Positions 50,827 to 58,751 of a DNA stretch of 61,302 bases are shown in pieces (the first letter of the stretch is position 1; each line of letters starts with the position of its first letter). A model generated the notes under the pieces. It worked only from the letters and a program-made list of their open reading frames with translations, had not been told where the DNA came from and did not search any database. A program made the position numbers and the translations under genes. This stretch comes from Hyphomonadaceae bacterium BL14. Its GTDB lineage: Bacteria > Pseudomonadota > Alphaproteobacteria > Caulobacterales > Maricaulaceae. Location of the stretch: contig CP091242.1 in NCBI GenBank assembly GCA_027627705.1, positions 2,970,506-3,031,807 on the forward strand, in the 5' to 3' direction.

Positions 50827-52093
50827 GCCCTATGCGAAGAACGCGAAGGCGCATGGTGCCGACCAGATCGCGAAGATCGCCGCCAGCATGGCCGAGTTCG
50901 GCTGGACCGTGCCCTGCCTCGTGGGCGAAGACGGTGAGCTGATCGCGGGCCATGGCCGTGTGCTGGCGGCTGCCCAGCTCGGGCTGACCGAGGCGCCGGT
51001 GATCGTGCTGGGGCATCTGACCGAGGCGCAGCGCCGAGCCTATCGCATCGCGGACAACAAGCTGACCGAACTCGGGACCTGGGATGAGGCGCTGCTGTCG
51101 GCGGAACTGAACGACCTCCTCGCGGAGGATTTCGACCTGTCGCTGGTCGGGTTCTCCGACGGGGAGCTGGACAAGCTGCTGGCCTTCGTGCCGGAGGGCG
51201 ACGGTGAGGACGGTGGCGGCGGCTGCGTGCCGCCGGTGACCATCCCCGAGCCGCCACGCAACCCGGCCTCGCGCACGGGCGATCTGTGGATCCTCGGTGA
51301 CCATCGGCTGCTCTGCGGCGACAGCACGAACCACGCCGATGTCCGCCGTCTGATGAATGGCGAGCGGGCGATCCTGTTCGCAACCGATCCGCCGTATCTC
51401 GTGGATTATGACGGCTCGAACCACCCGACGCGCAACAAGGACTGGAGCCAGTCCTACGGCGTGACCTGGGACGACAGCTCGCAGGGCGCCGAGCTCTATG
51501 ACGGGTTCATCGCCGCGGCTGTGGCAGAAGCCATCACCGAGGATGCGGCCTGGTATTGCTGGCATGCCTCGCGCCGCCAGGCGATGCTGGAGGCGTGCTG
51601 GGAAAAAGCCGGCGCGTTCGTTCACCAGCAGATCATCTGGGTGAAGGACCGCGGCGTGCTCACCCGGTCCCATTACCTCTGGAAGCACGAGCCCTGCTTC
51701 ATGGGGTGGCGCCGTCCAAACCGTCCGCCAAAAGTTGCCGAGGAGACGCTGGCCTCCACATGGCCGCTGCCCAGCTTCGCCAAGGACGATCGGCCCGATC
51801 ACCCCACGCCGAAACCCCTGGACGCGTTCGGCATCCCCATGCGCCAGCACGTTGCCCGCGGCGGTCTCTGCTACGAGCCGTTCTGCGGCTCAGGCTCGCA
51901 GATCATGGCCGGTGAGGCCAATGGCCGGCGCGTGTTCGCGATGGAGATCAGCCCGGCCTATGTCGATGTCGCGGTAGAGCGCTGGCAGGCGGACACGGGA
52001 CGCGAGGCGATCCTCGATGGTGATGGGCGGGCGTTCGCCGCTGTGAAAGCGGAACGGCTTGTGGGCGAGGCCTGCGCCATTGGCAGGGTATGA
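50771..52093 (+). CDS. ParB-domain DNA methyltransferase (N6-adenine/N4-cytosine type)
   Basis: 440 residues. The N-terminal ParB/sulfiredoxin-like domain (residues ~15-115) has LVGEDGELIAGHGRVLAA and YRIADNKLTEL. The methylase domain follows with FATDPPYLVDYDG (motif IV DPPY) and YEPFCGSGSQIMAGE (motif I), in beta-class order. Such orphan phage enzymes modify their own DNA against host restriction. The C-terminus (GDGRAFAAVKAERLVGE) resembles the remnant at 53529-53618. AGGA lies eight bases before the ATG. Confidence 0.9.
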   Translation: MTLAFAPERIEHWPLARLQPYAKNAKAHGADQIAKIAASMAEFGWTVPCLVGEDGELIAGHGRVLAAAQLGLTEAPVIVLGHLTEAQRRAYRIADNKLTELGTWDEALLSAELNDLLAEDFDLSLVGFSDGELDKLLAFVPEGDGEDGGGGCVPPVTIPEPPRNPASRTGDLWILGDHRLLCGDSTNHADVRRLMNGERAILFATDPPYLVDYDGSNHPTRNKDWSQSYGVTWDDSSQGAELYDGFIAAAVAEAITEDAAWYCWHASRRQAMLEACWEKAGAFVHQQIIWVKDRGVLTRSHYLWKHEPCFMGWRRPNRPPKVAEETLASTWPLPSFAKDDRPDHPTPKPLDAFGIPMRQHVARGGLCYEPFCGSGSQIMAGEANGRRVFAMEISPAYVDVAVERWQADTGREAILDGDGRAFAAVKAERLVGEACAIGRV

Positions 52094-52225
52094 TTGGCTT
52101 TGTGATGGACGCCGGTTACGCAGCAAACTGCGGCGTGCTGAATTGGAGGCTTCGATCTGTGCGCGGCGTCAAACCGGGTTGGTCAACCGAATCTTAGGCC
52201 AATCAGGTTATGGCTGCAGGGTTGA

Positions 52226-52243
52226 GTTGCGCCCGGGCGCAAC
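52226..52243. terminator. Perfect 18-bp palindrome after the methyltransferase gene
   Basis: GTTGCGCCCGGGCGCAAC is fully self-complementary. It lies in the 416-bp gap 52094-52509 between the methyltransferase and flagellin genes and may end the methyltransferase transcript. A short frame follows in that gap (52271-52507, start MRPMTACPAPVAQSLDG with GGGAG upstream), but it has no recognisable features and is not called as a gene. Confidence 0.4.
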
Positions 52244-52509
52244 AGGATCGGCCTCCAGAAGGGAGCGGCCATGAGACCTATGACGGCATGCCCCGCCCCT
52301 GTGGCTCAAAGCCTTGACGGGACTGGCTGCGCACTGCCCCTGTCCGGAGGACCGGCTCATCCGGCCTGCGCCGTCACGGCTGGCTCCACCACACTCTTCG
52401 ATATCAGCGTTAACAGTCGGTTAGCGGCGTGTGGCGGTCGTGTCCGATCGGCGATGGCGCATGCGCGCGATCTGGCCCGCCTGCGGTGCGTCTGCGGGGT
52501 GGGTTGACC

Positions 52510-53496
52510 GTGCTTACGATCAACACCCATCCGGGCGCGATGATCGCCCTGCAGCACCTCAATCAGACCCATCGCGATCTGGTTCAGGGGCAAGAGCGCG
52601 TCACCACCGGCCTGAAGGTCGCCTCAGCCAGGGATAATGGCGGCGTCTACGCCATCGCACAGGGCATGCGCTCCGAGCTTGGCGGCCTGCGCGCCGTGCA
52701 GCAGTCCCTGGATCGGGCGGTGACGGCCGTCGACATTGCGATCGCGGGCGGCGAGGCGATCCAGGACCTGCTGATCGAGATGAAAGGCATTGCCCTGGCG
52801 GCCACCGACACCTCGCTTGATCTGGCCGCCATCACCAGCCTGAACGAGGACTTCAAGGCGCTGCGCGATCAGATCAACACGGTGGTCAGCTCGGCCGAGT
52901 TCAACGGGGTCAACATCCTTGACTGGCCCCCGCCTCCGCCCCTGCCGCCAGGCTTCCCGGCCCCGCCGCGGGGCTCCCCAAACGGCCTGCCGCCAGCGGG
53001 CTCGGTCGCCTTCACGGCCATGACCGGCGCCGGGGAGGGCCAGGCGATCGAGATCAGACATGAAAACATGCGCTTCTCCTCGAACATCACTCACGATAAC
53101 GGCCTGATTAAGCTCAGGGCGACATGGGACTTCCTTAGCTTCTACGGGTGGGGGCCGGCGCACTTGGTAGCCGGAAGAAACGGAACCAATACCCAAAGGG
53201 CGGCGTTTATCGCTGACCGGCTCGATCAATCGATCATCGAAGTGGGCAAGGGCTTGTCTCGTCTCGGGACCGTGTCCAAGCGGCTGGAAATCCAGAACAC
53301 ATTCGCCGGCAAGCTGTCGGATGCTATGGAAACGGGCATCGGCAATCTCGTCGACGCGGACATGGCCAGGGAGTCGGCCAGGCTTCAGGCGCTGCAGGTC
53401 AAGCAGCAGCTGGGGCTCCAGGCGCTCTCCATCGCCAATGCGGCGCCCGGTGCCATACTCGGCCTGTTCGACCCGCCGCGCAGCGCGCGGGCATGA
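52510..53496 (+). CDS. Flagellin carried in the prophage
   Basis: 328 residues from GTG 52510. The N-terminal D0/D1 part is TINTHPGAMIALQHLNQTHR, then QERVTTGLKVASARDNGG. The C-terminal D1/D0 part is RLEIQNTFAGKLSDAMETGI with ALQVKQQLGLQALSIANAAP. Both halves match alphaproteobacterial flagellins. The short central region is a proline run (WPPPPPLPPGFPAP) instead of a folded D2. The product would be exported by the host flagellar machinery and could enter or cap the filament. It lies between methyltransferase parts, so it is cargo rather than phage structure. Confidence 0.85.
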   Translation: MLTINTHPGAMIALQHLNQTHRDLVQGQERVTTGLKVASARDNGGVYAIAQGMRSELGGLRAVQQSLDRAVTAVDIAIAGGEAIQDLLIEMKGIALAATDTSLDLAAITSLNEDFKALRDQINTVVSSAEFNGVNILDWPPPPPLPPGFPAPPRGSPNGLPPAGSVAFTAMTGAGEGQAIEIRHENMRFSSNITHDNGLIKLRATWDFLSFYGWGPAHLVAGRNGTNTQRAAFIADRLDQSIIEVGKGLSRLGTVSKRLEIQNTFAGKLSDAMETGIGNLVDADMARESARLQALQVKQQLGLQALSIANAAPGAILGLFDPPRSARA

Positions 53497-53528
53497 TCGT
53501 GCCGCGGCGCGTCGCGCGGAAGCGATCA

Positions 53529-53618
53529 GGCCGCGAGGCGCTTCATGAAGGTCAGACATTCACCGCTGTGAAGGCTGAGCGGCTGATTGACACAGCACCC
53601 GAGGCTGATGCGGCATGA
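53529..53618 (+). pseudogene. 3' remnant of a ParB-methyltransferase gene
   Basis: Thirty codons including the stop read GREALHEGQTFTAVKAERL and then IDTAPEADAA. They match the C-terminus of such methyltransferases, including the intact copy upstream (FAAVKAERL). The stop overlaps the ATG of the DUF7220-like gene by ATGA, so this is the original end of the resident gene before the cargo block arrived. Confidence 0.7.
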
Positions 53619-53887
53619 AACAGTCGCGCGCGATGTCCATGATCGAGGCGCTGGCCAATGTCGCCGTTGGTTGTGGCGTGGCCGTGCTTACCCAGATCGC
53701 GGTATTCCCGCTGTTCGGGCTCTCGGTCACGCTGACCCAGAACCAGAACCTGATGATGGTCGGGCTGTTCACGCTGGTGAGCTTCATTCGCTCATACGCC
53801 CTGCGCGGGGTGTTCGAGCGCTTCAGGGCGACAGGTCGCTGCGGCGGCCATGGCGTACATGCAGGACCTGCACAGCCTCCTGAGTAA
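53615..53887 (+). CDS. DUF7220-like small phage membrane protein
   Basis: 90 residues: MKQSRAMSMIEALANVAVGC, two hydrophobic segments (AVLTQIAVFPLFGLSVTL and MMVGLFTLVSFIRSYALR) and a short polar tail. This is the pattern of the DUF7220 membrane proteins that follow methyltransferase genes in alphaproteobacterial prophages. Function unknown. Its 3' end overlaps the convergent ParE gene by 65 bp. Confidence 0.7.
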   Translation: MKQSRAMSMIEALANVAVGCGVAVLTQIAVFPLFGLSVTLTQNQNLMMVGLFTLVSFIRSYALRGVFERFRATGRCGGHGVHAGPAQPPE

Positions 53888-54128
53888 CAACATAATAGAT
53901 GCGCCAGCGTGTGGCGTGTCCGTAGAGTGCGCGCCTTATCGTCTGGTCGAATGCCTGCGATTCCGGTGCGACAGGATGAGCCTCGGGCATGTGACCCAGG
54001 GCGAGTATCATTTCCCGGATGCCGCTGAGCCATGCGTCGGCGGCCCGCGGGTTGCGTTCGCGCAGCCAGACCCAGGATGCTGTCAGGTCGTCAGCAGCGT
54101 TCGGTGTGATGATGACGGGCAGCGCCAC
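53823..54128 (-). CDS. RelE/ParE-family toxin
   Basis: 101 residues from GTG 54128. The ParE pattern is clear: IITPNAADDLTASWVWLRER, IREMILALGHMPEAHPVAPE, IRRALYGHATRWRIYYVV and VQVLHVRHGRRS. ParE toxins poison gyrase, while RelE members cut mRNA; this one is closer to ParE in length and in the HGRR end. It follows its Phd/YefM-type antitoxin by two bases. Confidence 0.85.
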   Translation of the reverse strand: MALPVIITPNAADDLTASWVWLRERNPRAADAWLSGIREMILALGHMPEAHPVAPESQAFDQTIRRALYGHATRWRIYYVVTQEAVQVLHVRHGRRSDLSP

Positions 54129-54130
54129 AG

Positions 54131-54406
54131 TCAGCGTGTTCGCGCCAGACCATCAAAAAAGCCAGCCGCCTCGACGCCCTCACCGGCGCGCGCCTGCGTC
54201 AGGCCCTTGCGGATCCCCGCGACGGTTTCGGCGTAGTCGAGCTGATCTTGCATGTCCTGCCAGGCGGCGGCGTCCATGACGACAACCGAAGGCTTGCCAT
54301 TCACGGTCAGGATCTGAGGCCGGCCGGTTTTCTTGATCTCGGCGATCATGCGCGCGGAGTCCCTCTTGAACTGCGTCAAAGGGGTGATGTCCTTGGTGAT
54401 GTTCAT
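54131..54406 (-). CDS. Phd/YefM-family antitoxin
   Basis: 91 residues from ATG 54406: MNITKDITPLTQFKRDSARM, then KKTGRPQILTVNGKPSVVVM and DAAAWQDMQDQLDYAETVAG. The N-terminal domain binds DNA and the C-terminal tail covers the toxin. It is the first gene of the pair and probably represses it through the near-palindromic TTAGGTGCTAA at 54432-54442. Confidence 0.85.
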   Translation of the reverse strand: MNITKDITPLTQFKRDSARMIAEIKKTGRPQILTVNGKPSVVVMDAAAWQDMQDQLDYAETVAGIRKGLTQARAGEGVEAAGFFDGLARTR

Positions 54407-54481
54407 ACGCAAGCTCCCGACGCGCACCGAATTAGGTGCTAACGTAATGCCATATTCAATGCGCGTCGAGAGGTCCCTACG

Positions 54482-55000
54482 TCAGGCGATGTGATAGCAG
54501 CGCCCGCGCCCCTCGACCTTCTGCGACGTGATCGTCAGGCCGAGCTTCTTCCTCAGCGCGCCAGACATCGCCCCGCGCACGGTGTGCGACTGCCATCCGG
54601 TGGCCGCGGTGATCTCCTCAATGGTTGCGCCCTCCGGCGCGCGCAGCATGGCGATCAGCGTGGCCTGCTTGGTGCCCTCGCGCGGCGTGCGCGCTTTGGG
54701 CGCGGGGTCAGGTTCGGTCGGCGCGCCCGTCGTCGCCTCTGGCTCGATGCCGATGGCGCCAAGGCCTGCGTTGGTGGCGACCAGCGTGACGCCATGCCCG
54801 TCGCCGGTCTTGCGCCAGACGGGATCGTTCTTGTGCATGTCGGCATCGACCTCTTCGAGGAGGCCCTTGGCGAGCATCGCGCCGACCACCCTGGCGGCCG
54901 CTCCGCCGCGCAGGGTCTCGGGCAGCGGCAGGGCGATGCGCGCTTCACGCTCCGCGGCGGCCGTGAGGATCAGGGCCTGAATGTTGGAAAGCTGGGTCAT
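54482..55000 (-). CDS. DUF3489 domain-containing protein
   Basis: 172 residues. The C-terminal ~65 residues are the DUF3489 winged-helix: TKQATLIAMLRAPEGATIEE, ITAATGWQSHTVRGAMSGAL and KKLGLTITSQKVEGRGRCYH. The N-terminal part is a second small helical domain (LSNIQALILTAAAEREAR). It is likely a DNA-binding regulator of phage or plasmid origin. GGAGACGACCC precedes the ATG. Confidence 0.85.
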   Translation of the reverse strand: MTQLSNIQALILTAAAEREARIALPLPETLRGGAAARVVGAMLAKGLLEEVDADMHKNDPVWRKTGDGHGVTLVATNAGLGAIGIEPEATTGAPTEPDPAPKARTPREGTKQATLIAMLRAPEGATIEEITAATGWQSHTVRGAMSGALRKKLGLTITSQKVEGRGRCYHIA

Positions 55001-55144
55001 GGGTCGTCTCCGTGATCGGGGCGCGCGGGATGTGCGCCTCTTCTACGACCCCAAGCCCGCCATGGCGGGCGAGAGGCGTGAGACGTGGGCGTTCAGGCGT
55101 GCGCCATCAGGACCGGCATGACGCACCCGGCGATCTGGCGCGCA

Positions 55145-55324
55145 TCACGCAGGCCCCACGGTGTAGCTGTGTGCCCCGTCAGCGCGCTTCAGGCGGTTGG
55201 CTTGGTGCATGGCTTCCAGCGGCGTCAGATGCCCGCTGATCAGTTGCTCTTTCTGAGGGGTGGCGCCGCGTGTCAGGCGGTCGCAGCGATAGACCGCCCA
55301 AGGCATGTTCGTTCGCGCGCTCAT
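55145..55324 (-). CDS. Small hypothetical protein (59 aa)
   Basis: The frame starts MSARTNMPWAVYRCDRLTRG and ends RLKRADGAHSYTVGPA. It overlaps the preceding small gene by ATGA, and that one overlaps the next in the same way, so three small genes form a coupled chain. No known domain; beta-alpha pattern with an aromatic strand (WAVYRCD). Confidence 0.5.
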   Translation of the reverse strand: MSARTNMPWAVYRCDRLTRGATPQKEQLISGHLTPLEAMHQANRLKRADGAHSYTVGPA

Positions 55325-55485
55325 GATGCGCCCGCGTGTGCGGCGGCGATGGCCAGCGCCATGTCGAGGCTTGGCGCGGTCATGGGATCACCGCTGAGCG
55401 TGCATCCATAGACCCAGAAGGTCTCACCCCATGGCTCAAGGCTGCGCCAGATCTCGATGCGGTCATGGGCGAACACCCGGCTCAT
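55321..55485 (-). CDS. Small hypothetical protein (54 aa)
   Basis: The frame begins MSRVFAHDRIEIWRSLEPWG, continues ETFWVYGCTLSGDPMT and ends in an Ala-rich helix (LDMALAIAAAHAGAS). Four-base ATGA overlaps on both sides support it despite its size. Function unknown. Confidence 0.5.
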   Translation of the reverse strand: MSRVFAHDRIEIWRSLEPWGETFWVYGCTLSGDPMTAPSLDMALAIAAAHAGAS

Positions 55486-55703
55486 GGGGCGCACTCGCCT
55501 TCGCTGAACGCCGCGTCGGTGACGCGCGTCAGGAGCTCGGCGTAGTGCGCGAGGGTTCCCACATGGCCCCAGTTGATCTCGTCGGGGCTGGCGTTGAAGT
55601 GCTCGTCGCTCAGGCTTGCGAGCCGGGCGAGCATGGCGTCGATCTCGGCCTTTCTGGCGATGAAGGCGTCGATGGCTCTGGGCGTGTCATGGGTCTGGGT
55701 CAT
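55482..55703 (-). CDS. Small hypothetical helical protein (73 aa)
   Basis: MTQTHDTPRAIDAFIARKAE, then IDAMLARLASLSDEHFNASP and INWGHVGTLAHYAELLTRVT. It is an all-helical small protein common in plasmid and phage regions of this group, first in the three-gene minus-strand chain. GGGAGAC lies upstream of the ATG. It is divergent from the terminase genes. Confidence 0.6.
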   Translation of the reverse strand: MTQTHDTPRAIDAFIARKAEIDAMLARLASLSDEHFNASPDEINWGHVGTLAHYAELLTRVTDAAFSEGECAP

Positions 55704-55802
55704 GGCGGTCTCCCGTGTGTGCTGGTGACCCCATACAGGCTCTGTCCGCGCGGCTTATCAACTCAATAAGCACCTGTTCTGGAACAATAATCGGAGCGCG
55801 CC

Positions 55803-56387
55803 ATGCAGGGGATGAGCGAGCGCCAGTACGCCGCCCATGCGGGGCTTTCGCGCGGCGCGATCCAGAAGGCCAAGGCCGCCGGGCGGCTGGTGTTGTTGCC
55901 CGACGGCTCCATCGACGCGCCGGCCAGTGATGTGCGCCGCGCCGGGATGACCGACCCCTCCAGAACCAGAAAGTCACCGGCGCCCGAGCTGAAACCCGTC
56001 CCCGAAGCGGCCGTCACGGCGGTCGGCGACACCCTGCGCGAAGAGGGGTTGCCCAGCCCGGCTGCTGGCGGCGCCACCACATTCCTGCAGGCCCGGACCG
56101 CCAACGAGGTGCTGAAAGCGCAGGAGCGCTGCATCCGGCTTCAGATGCTCAAGGGCGAGCTGATCGAACGCAGTCGCGCCAGCGCGCTTGTGTTCCGCCT
56201 GGCGCGCGAGGAACGCGATGCGTGGGTCAACTGGCCGGCGCGCGCGGCGGCATTGATGGCCGCGGAGCTGACGGCGGCTCTGGGAGAGGGGACCGAGGTG
56301 GAGACGGCGCTGATGCAGAAGGTTCTCCAGGTCCATGTCCGCGCCCAGCTCGAAAGCCTTGCCGAGATCCGCGCTGAGTTTGGGTGA
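55803..56387 (+). CDS. Phage terminase small subunit (Nu1-like)
   Basis: 194 residues. The N-terminal HTH SERQYAAHAGLSRGAIQKAK binds the packaging site. The C-terminal helical half (LQARTANEVLKAQERCIRLQ and RLAREERDAWVNWPARAAAL) mediates assembly with the large subunit. The gene directly precedes terminase large with a 53-bp overlap, the standard lambda-like order. Confidence 0.85.
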   Translation: MQGMSERQYAAHAGLSRGAIQKAKAAGRLVLLPDGSIDAPASDVRRAGMTDPSRTRKSPAPELKPVPEAAVTAVGDTLREEGLPSPAAGGATTFLQARTANEVLKAQERCIRLQMLKGELIERSRASALVFRLAREERDAWVNWPARAAALMAAELTAALGEGTEVETALMQKVLQVHVRAQLESLAEIRAEFG

Positions 56388-58329
56388 GGACGTCATCGGG
56401 TTCGACGGGGCTGAGGATCTCTTGCGCGCCTGGTCGCGCGCGATACGTCCCGATCCCGATCTGACGGTTTCCCAGTGGGCCGACCGCCATCGCTGGCTCT
56501 CGTCGCGCGCCTCGGCGGAACCGGGCCGGCACCGCACGGCGCGCACGCCCTACATGCGCGAGATCATGGATGCGCTCTCGCCCTCGAGCCCGGCGCAGCG
56601 CGTGGTGTTCATGAAGGCGGCTCAGGTCGGCGCGACAGAAGCTGGCAATAACTGGATCGGGTTTGCGATCCATCAGGCGCCAGGCCCGATGCTGGCTGTC
56701 CAGCCGACTGTGGAGCTCGCCAAGCGCAACTCGCGCCAGCGCATCGACCCGCTGATCGAGGAGAGCCCGCAGCTTCGCGAACGGGTCAAGCCTGCACGCT
56801 CGCGCGACGCGGGCAACACCATGCTGTCCAAGGAGTTCGCGGGCGGCATCCTGATCATGACGGGGGCGAACTCCGCCGTTGGCCTGCGCTCGACGCCGGC
56901 GCGATACATCTTCCTTGATGAGGTGGACGCCTATCCGGGCTCGGCCGACGAGGAAGGCGATCCGGTCACGCTGGCCGAAGCGCGCTCGCTGACATTCGCC
57001 CACCGGCGCAAGGTGTTCCTGGTCTCCACCCCGACAATCCGGGGCCTCAGCCGCATCGAGCGCGAGTACGAGGCGAGCGACCAGAGGCGCTATCACGTGG
57101 CGTGCCCGCACTGCGGCCATGAGCAGTGGCTGAAGTTCGAGCGGCTGCGCTGGGACAGGGGCCGGCCCGAGACGGCCGCCTACAACTGCGAGGGCTGTGA
57201 GCAGCCGATCGCCGAGCATCACAAGACGGCGATGCTGGAGGCGGGCGAGTGGCGTGCGACCGCCCCGTCAGTCTATCCCGGCACGGTGGGCTATCACCTG
57301 TCGGCGCTCTATTCGCCGGTGGGGTGGCTCAGCTGGGAGCAGATCGCGCGCAGCTGGGAAGCCGCTCAGGGCTCTGATGAGGCCATCAAGGCGTTCCGCA
57401 ACACGATCCTTGGCGAGACCTGGATGGAAACCGGTGAAGCGCCTGACTGGCAGCGTCTGGCTGAGCGGCGCGAGAGCTGGAAAGCTGGCGCCGTGCCTGT
57501 AGGCGGTCTGTTCCTGACCGCCGGGGCCGATGTGCAGAAGGACCGTATCGAGGTTGATGTCTGGGCCTGGGGCCGCGGGCTGGAGAGCTGGCTCATCGAT
57601 CACATCGTCATCGAAGGCGGGCCGGGCGATGCCGCTTGCTGGAAAAAGCTGACGGACCTTCTCGGGCGCACATGGGAGCACGAGAACGGCCAGCACCTCA
57701 CCCTTGCCCGGTTCGCCATCGATACAGGGTTCGAGACCAGCGCCGTCTATGGCTGGGCGCGGGCTGTGGGGTTCTCGCAGGTCGCACCCTTAAAGGGACT
57801 GGAAGGGTTCAACCGCTCAAGCCCTGTGACGGGCCCGACCTATGTGGACGCCACCATCGCAGGCAAGCGCCTTCGCCGCGGGGCGCGCCTGTGGACGGTT
57901 GCGACCTCGACGTTCAAGGCCGAGACCTACCGGTTCCTGCGTCAGGAGCGCCCAACGCCCAAAGAGATCGACGCGGGTGCTTCGTTCCCGGCGGGAACGG
58001 TGCATCTGCCAGCATGGACGGATGGCGAATGGCTCAAGCAGCTCACCGCCGAGCAGCTGGTCACGGTGCGCACAAGGCGCGGGTTCTCCAGGCTCGAATG
58101 GCAGAAGCTGCGCGAGCGCAATGAGGCGCTCGACTGCCGGGTCTATGCGCGCGCGGCCGCCTGGATCGCCGGCGCAGACCGCTGGCCCGAGGCGCGCTGG
58201 CGCGAGATGGAGGATCTGCTCGGTGTGAAGACGCCCGCCAGCCTCGATGCGGGCGCGCCGGCGACGCAGGCGCTGGCGGCTCGATCAAGCGCTCGGCGCA
58301 GAACTGTGCGGTCGCGCTATATGGACTAG
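56335..58329 (+). CDS. Phage terminase large subunit (GpA family)
   Basis: 664 residues. The packaging ATPase has the variant Walker A FMKAAQVGATEAGNNW and Walker B RYIFLDEVDAY. A zinc ribbon follows (CPHCGHEQWLKF and CEGCEQPI). The C-terminal nuclease domain begins around LFLTAGADVQKDRIEVDVWA. This is the lambda gpA type, which makes cohesive ends. It overlaps the small subunit, and the next structural gene (gpW-like) only comes at 61258. Confidence 0.93.
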   Translation: MSAPSSKALPRSALSLGEDVIGFDGAEDLLRAWSRAIRPDPDLTVSQWADRHRWLSSRASAEPGRHRTARTPYMREIMDALSPSSPAQRVVFMKAAQVGATEAGNNWIGFAIHQAPGPMLAVQPTVELAKRNSRQRIDPLIEESPQLRERVKPARSRDAGNTMLSKEFAGGILIMTGANSAVGLRSTPARYIFLDEVDAYPGSADEEGDPVTLAEARSLTFAHRRKVFLVSTPTIRGLSRIEREYEASDQRRYHVACPHCGHEQWLKFERLRWDRGRPETAAYNCEGCEQPIAEHHKTAMLEAGEWRATAPSVYPGTVGYHLSALYSPVGWLSWEQIARSWEAAQGSDEAIKAFRNTILGETWMETGEAPDWQRLAERRESWKAGAVPVGGLFLTAGADVQKDRIEVDVWAWGRGLESWLIDHIVIEGGPGDAACWKKLTDLLGRTWEHENGQHLTLARFAIDTGFETSAVYGWARAVGFSQVAPLKGLEGFNRSSPVTGPTYVDATIAGKRLRRGARLWTVATSTFKAETYRFLRQERPTPKEIDAGASFPAGTVHLPAWTDGEWLKQLTAEQLVTVRTRRGFSRLEWQKLRERNEALDCRVYARAAAWIAGADRWPEARWREMEDLLGVKTPASLDAGAPATQALAARSSARRRTVRSRYMD

Positions 58330-58416
58330 GCCGACCGTGCGCATGGCGTGTGGACGCTTGTGAGGCGACCTGATCGCGCCCGGCCGGGGCGATAGATGGT
58401 CCACCCGGAATCACAA

Positions 58417-58441
58417 CGGGCGGCGCCAGAGACGCCGCCCG
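58417..58441 (+). terminator. Hairpin after terminase, CGGGCGGCG family copy 1
   Basis: CGGGCGGCG (58417-58425) pairs perfectly with 58433-58441 around a 7-base loop, about 90 bp after the terminase stop. It shares its core stem with the hairpins at 58709 and 59744. No U-tract is present. The rest of the gap 58330-58589 shows no gene. Confidence 0.5.
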
Positions 58442-58708
58442 AACGAGAAAGAACGATCACACTCCGGATACCACCGGGGGGGGGCGGGACGTAGAAGCGA
58501 TCTGATCTTCCTCCATCTTGTTATGGCACGGGGATGGCCGCGACAAGCGCTATCTAGTTGTGACCACAAGCGATATCTGAATGTGAGCCATGGCGAAACA
58601 GTCGCCCACGAGGCCGTGCAGGTTTCTCACGCCCTCTGCAGGCAATGCGGCTGCGCACAAGGCGCAAACGCGATCACGGTTTTGGATGGACAAGATGGAA
58701 CTGGAAAT

Positions 58709-58743
58709 GCTTCGGGCGGCGCTGAGGGAGCGCCGCCCGAAGC
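58709..58743 (+). repeat. Hairpin, CGGGCGGCG family copy 2
   Basis: GCTTCGGGCGGCGCT (58709-58723) pairs perfectly over 15 bp with 58729-58743, with the 5-base loop GAGGG. It is the strongest of three hairpins sharing the CGGGCGGCG core, lies inside the small interrupted gene and ends eight bases before the IS. Confidence 0.55.
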
Positions 58744-58751
58744 AAGACCTA

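Noticed and set aside
50684..51850. Minus-strand open frame of 388 codons across the methyltransferase
   Set aside because: Antisense to the methyltransferase with DPPY and FCGSG motifs; no independent evidence.
52271..52507. Possible 78-codon gene between the methyltransferase and flagellin
   Set aside because: It has a plausible ribosome binding site, but the product looks like random high-GC coding, and the stop just before the flagellin start could be a chance frame.
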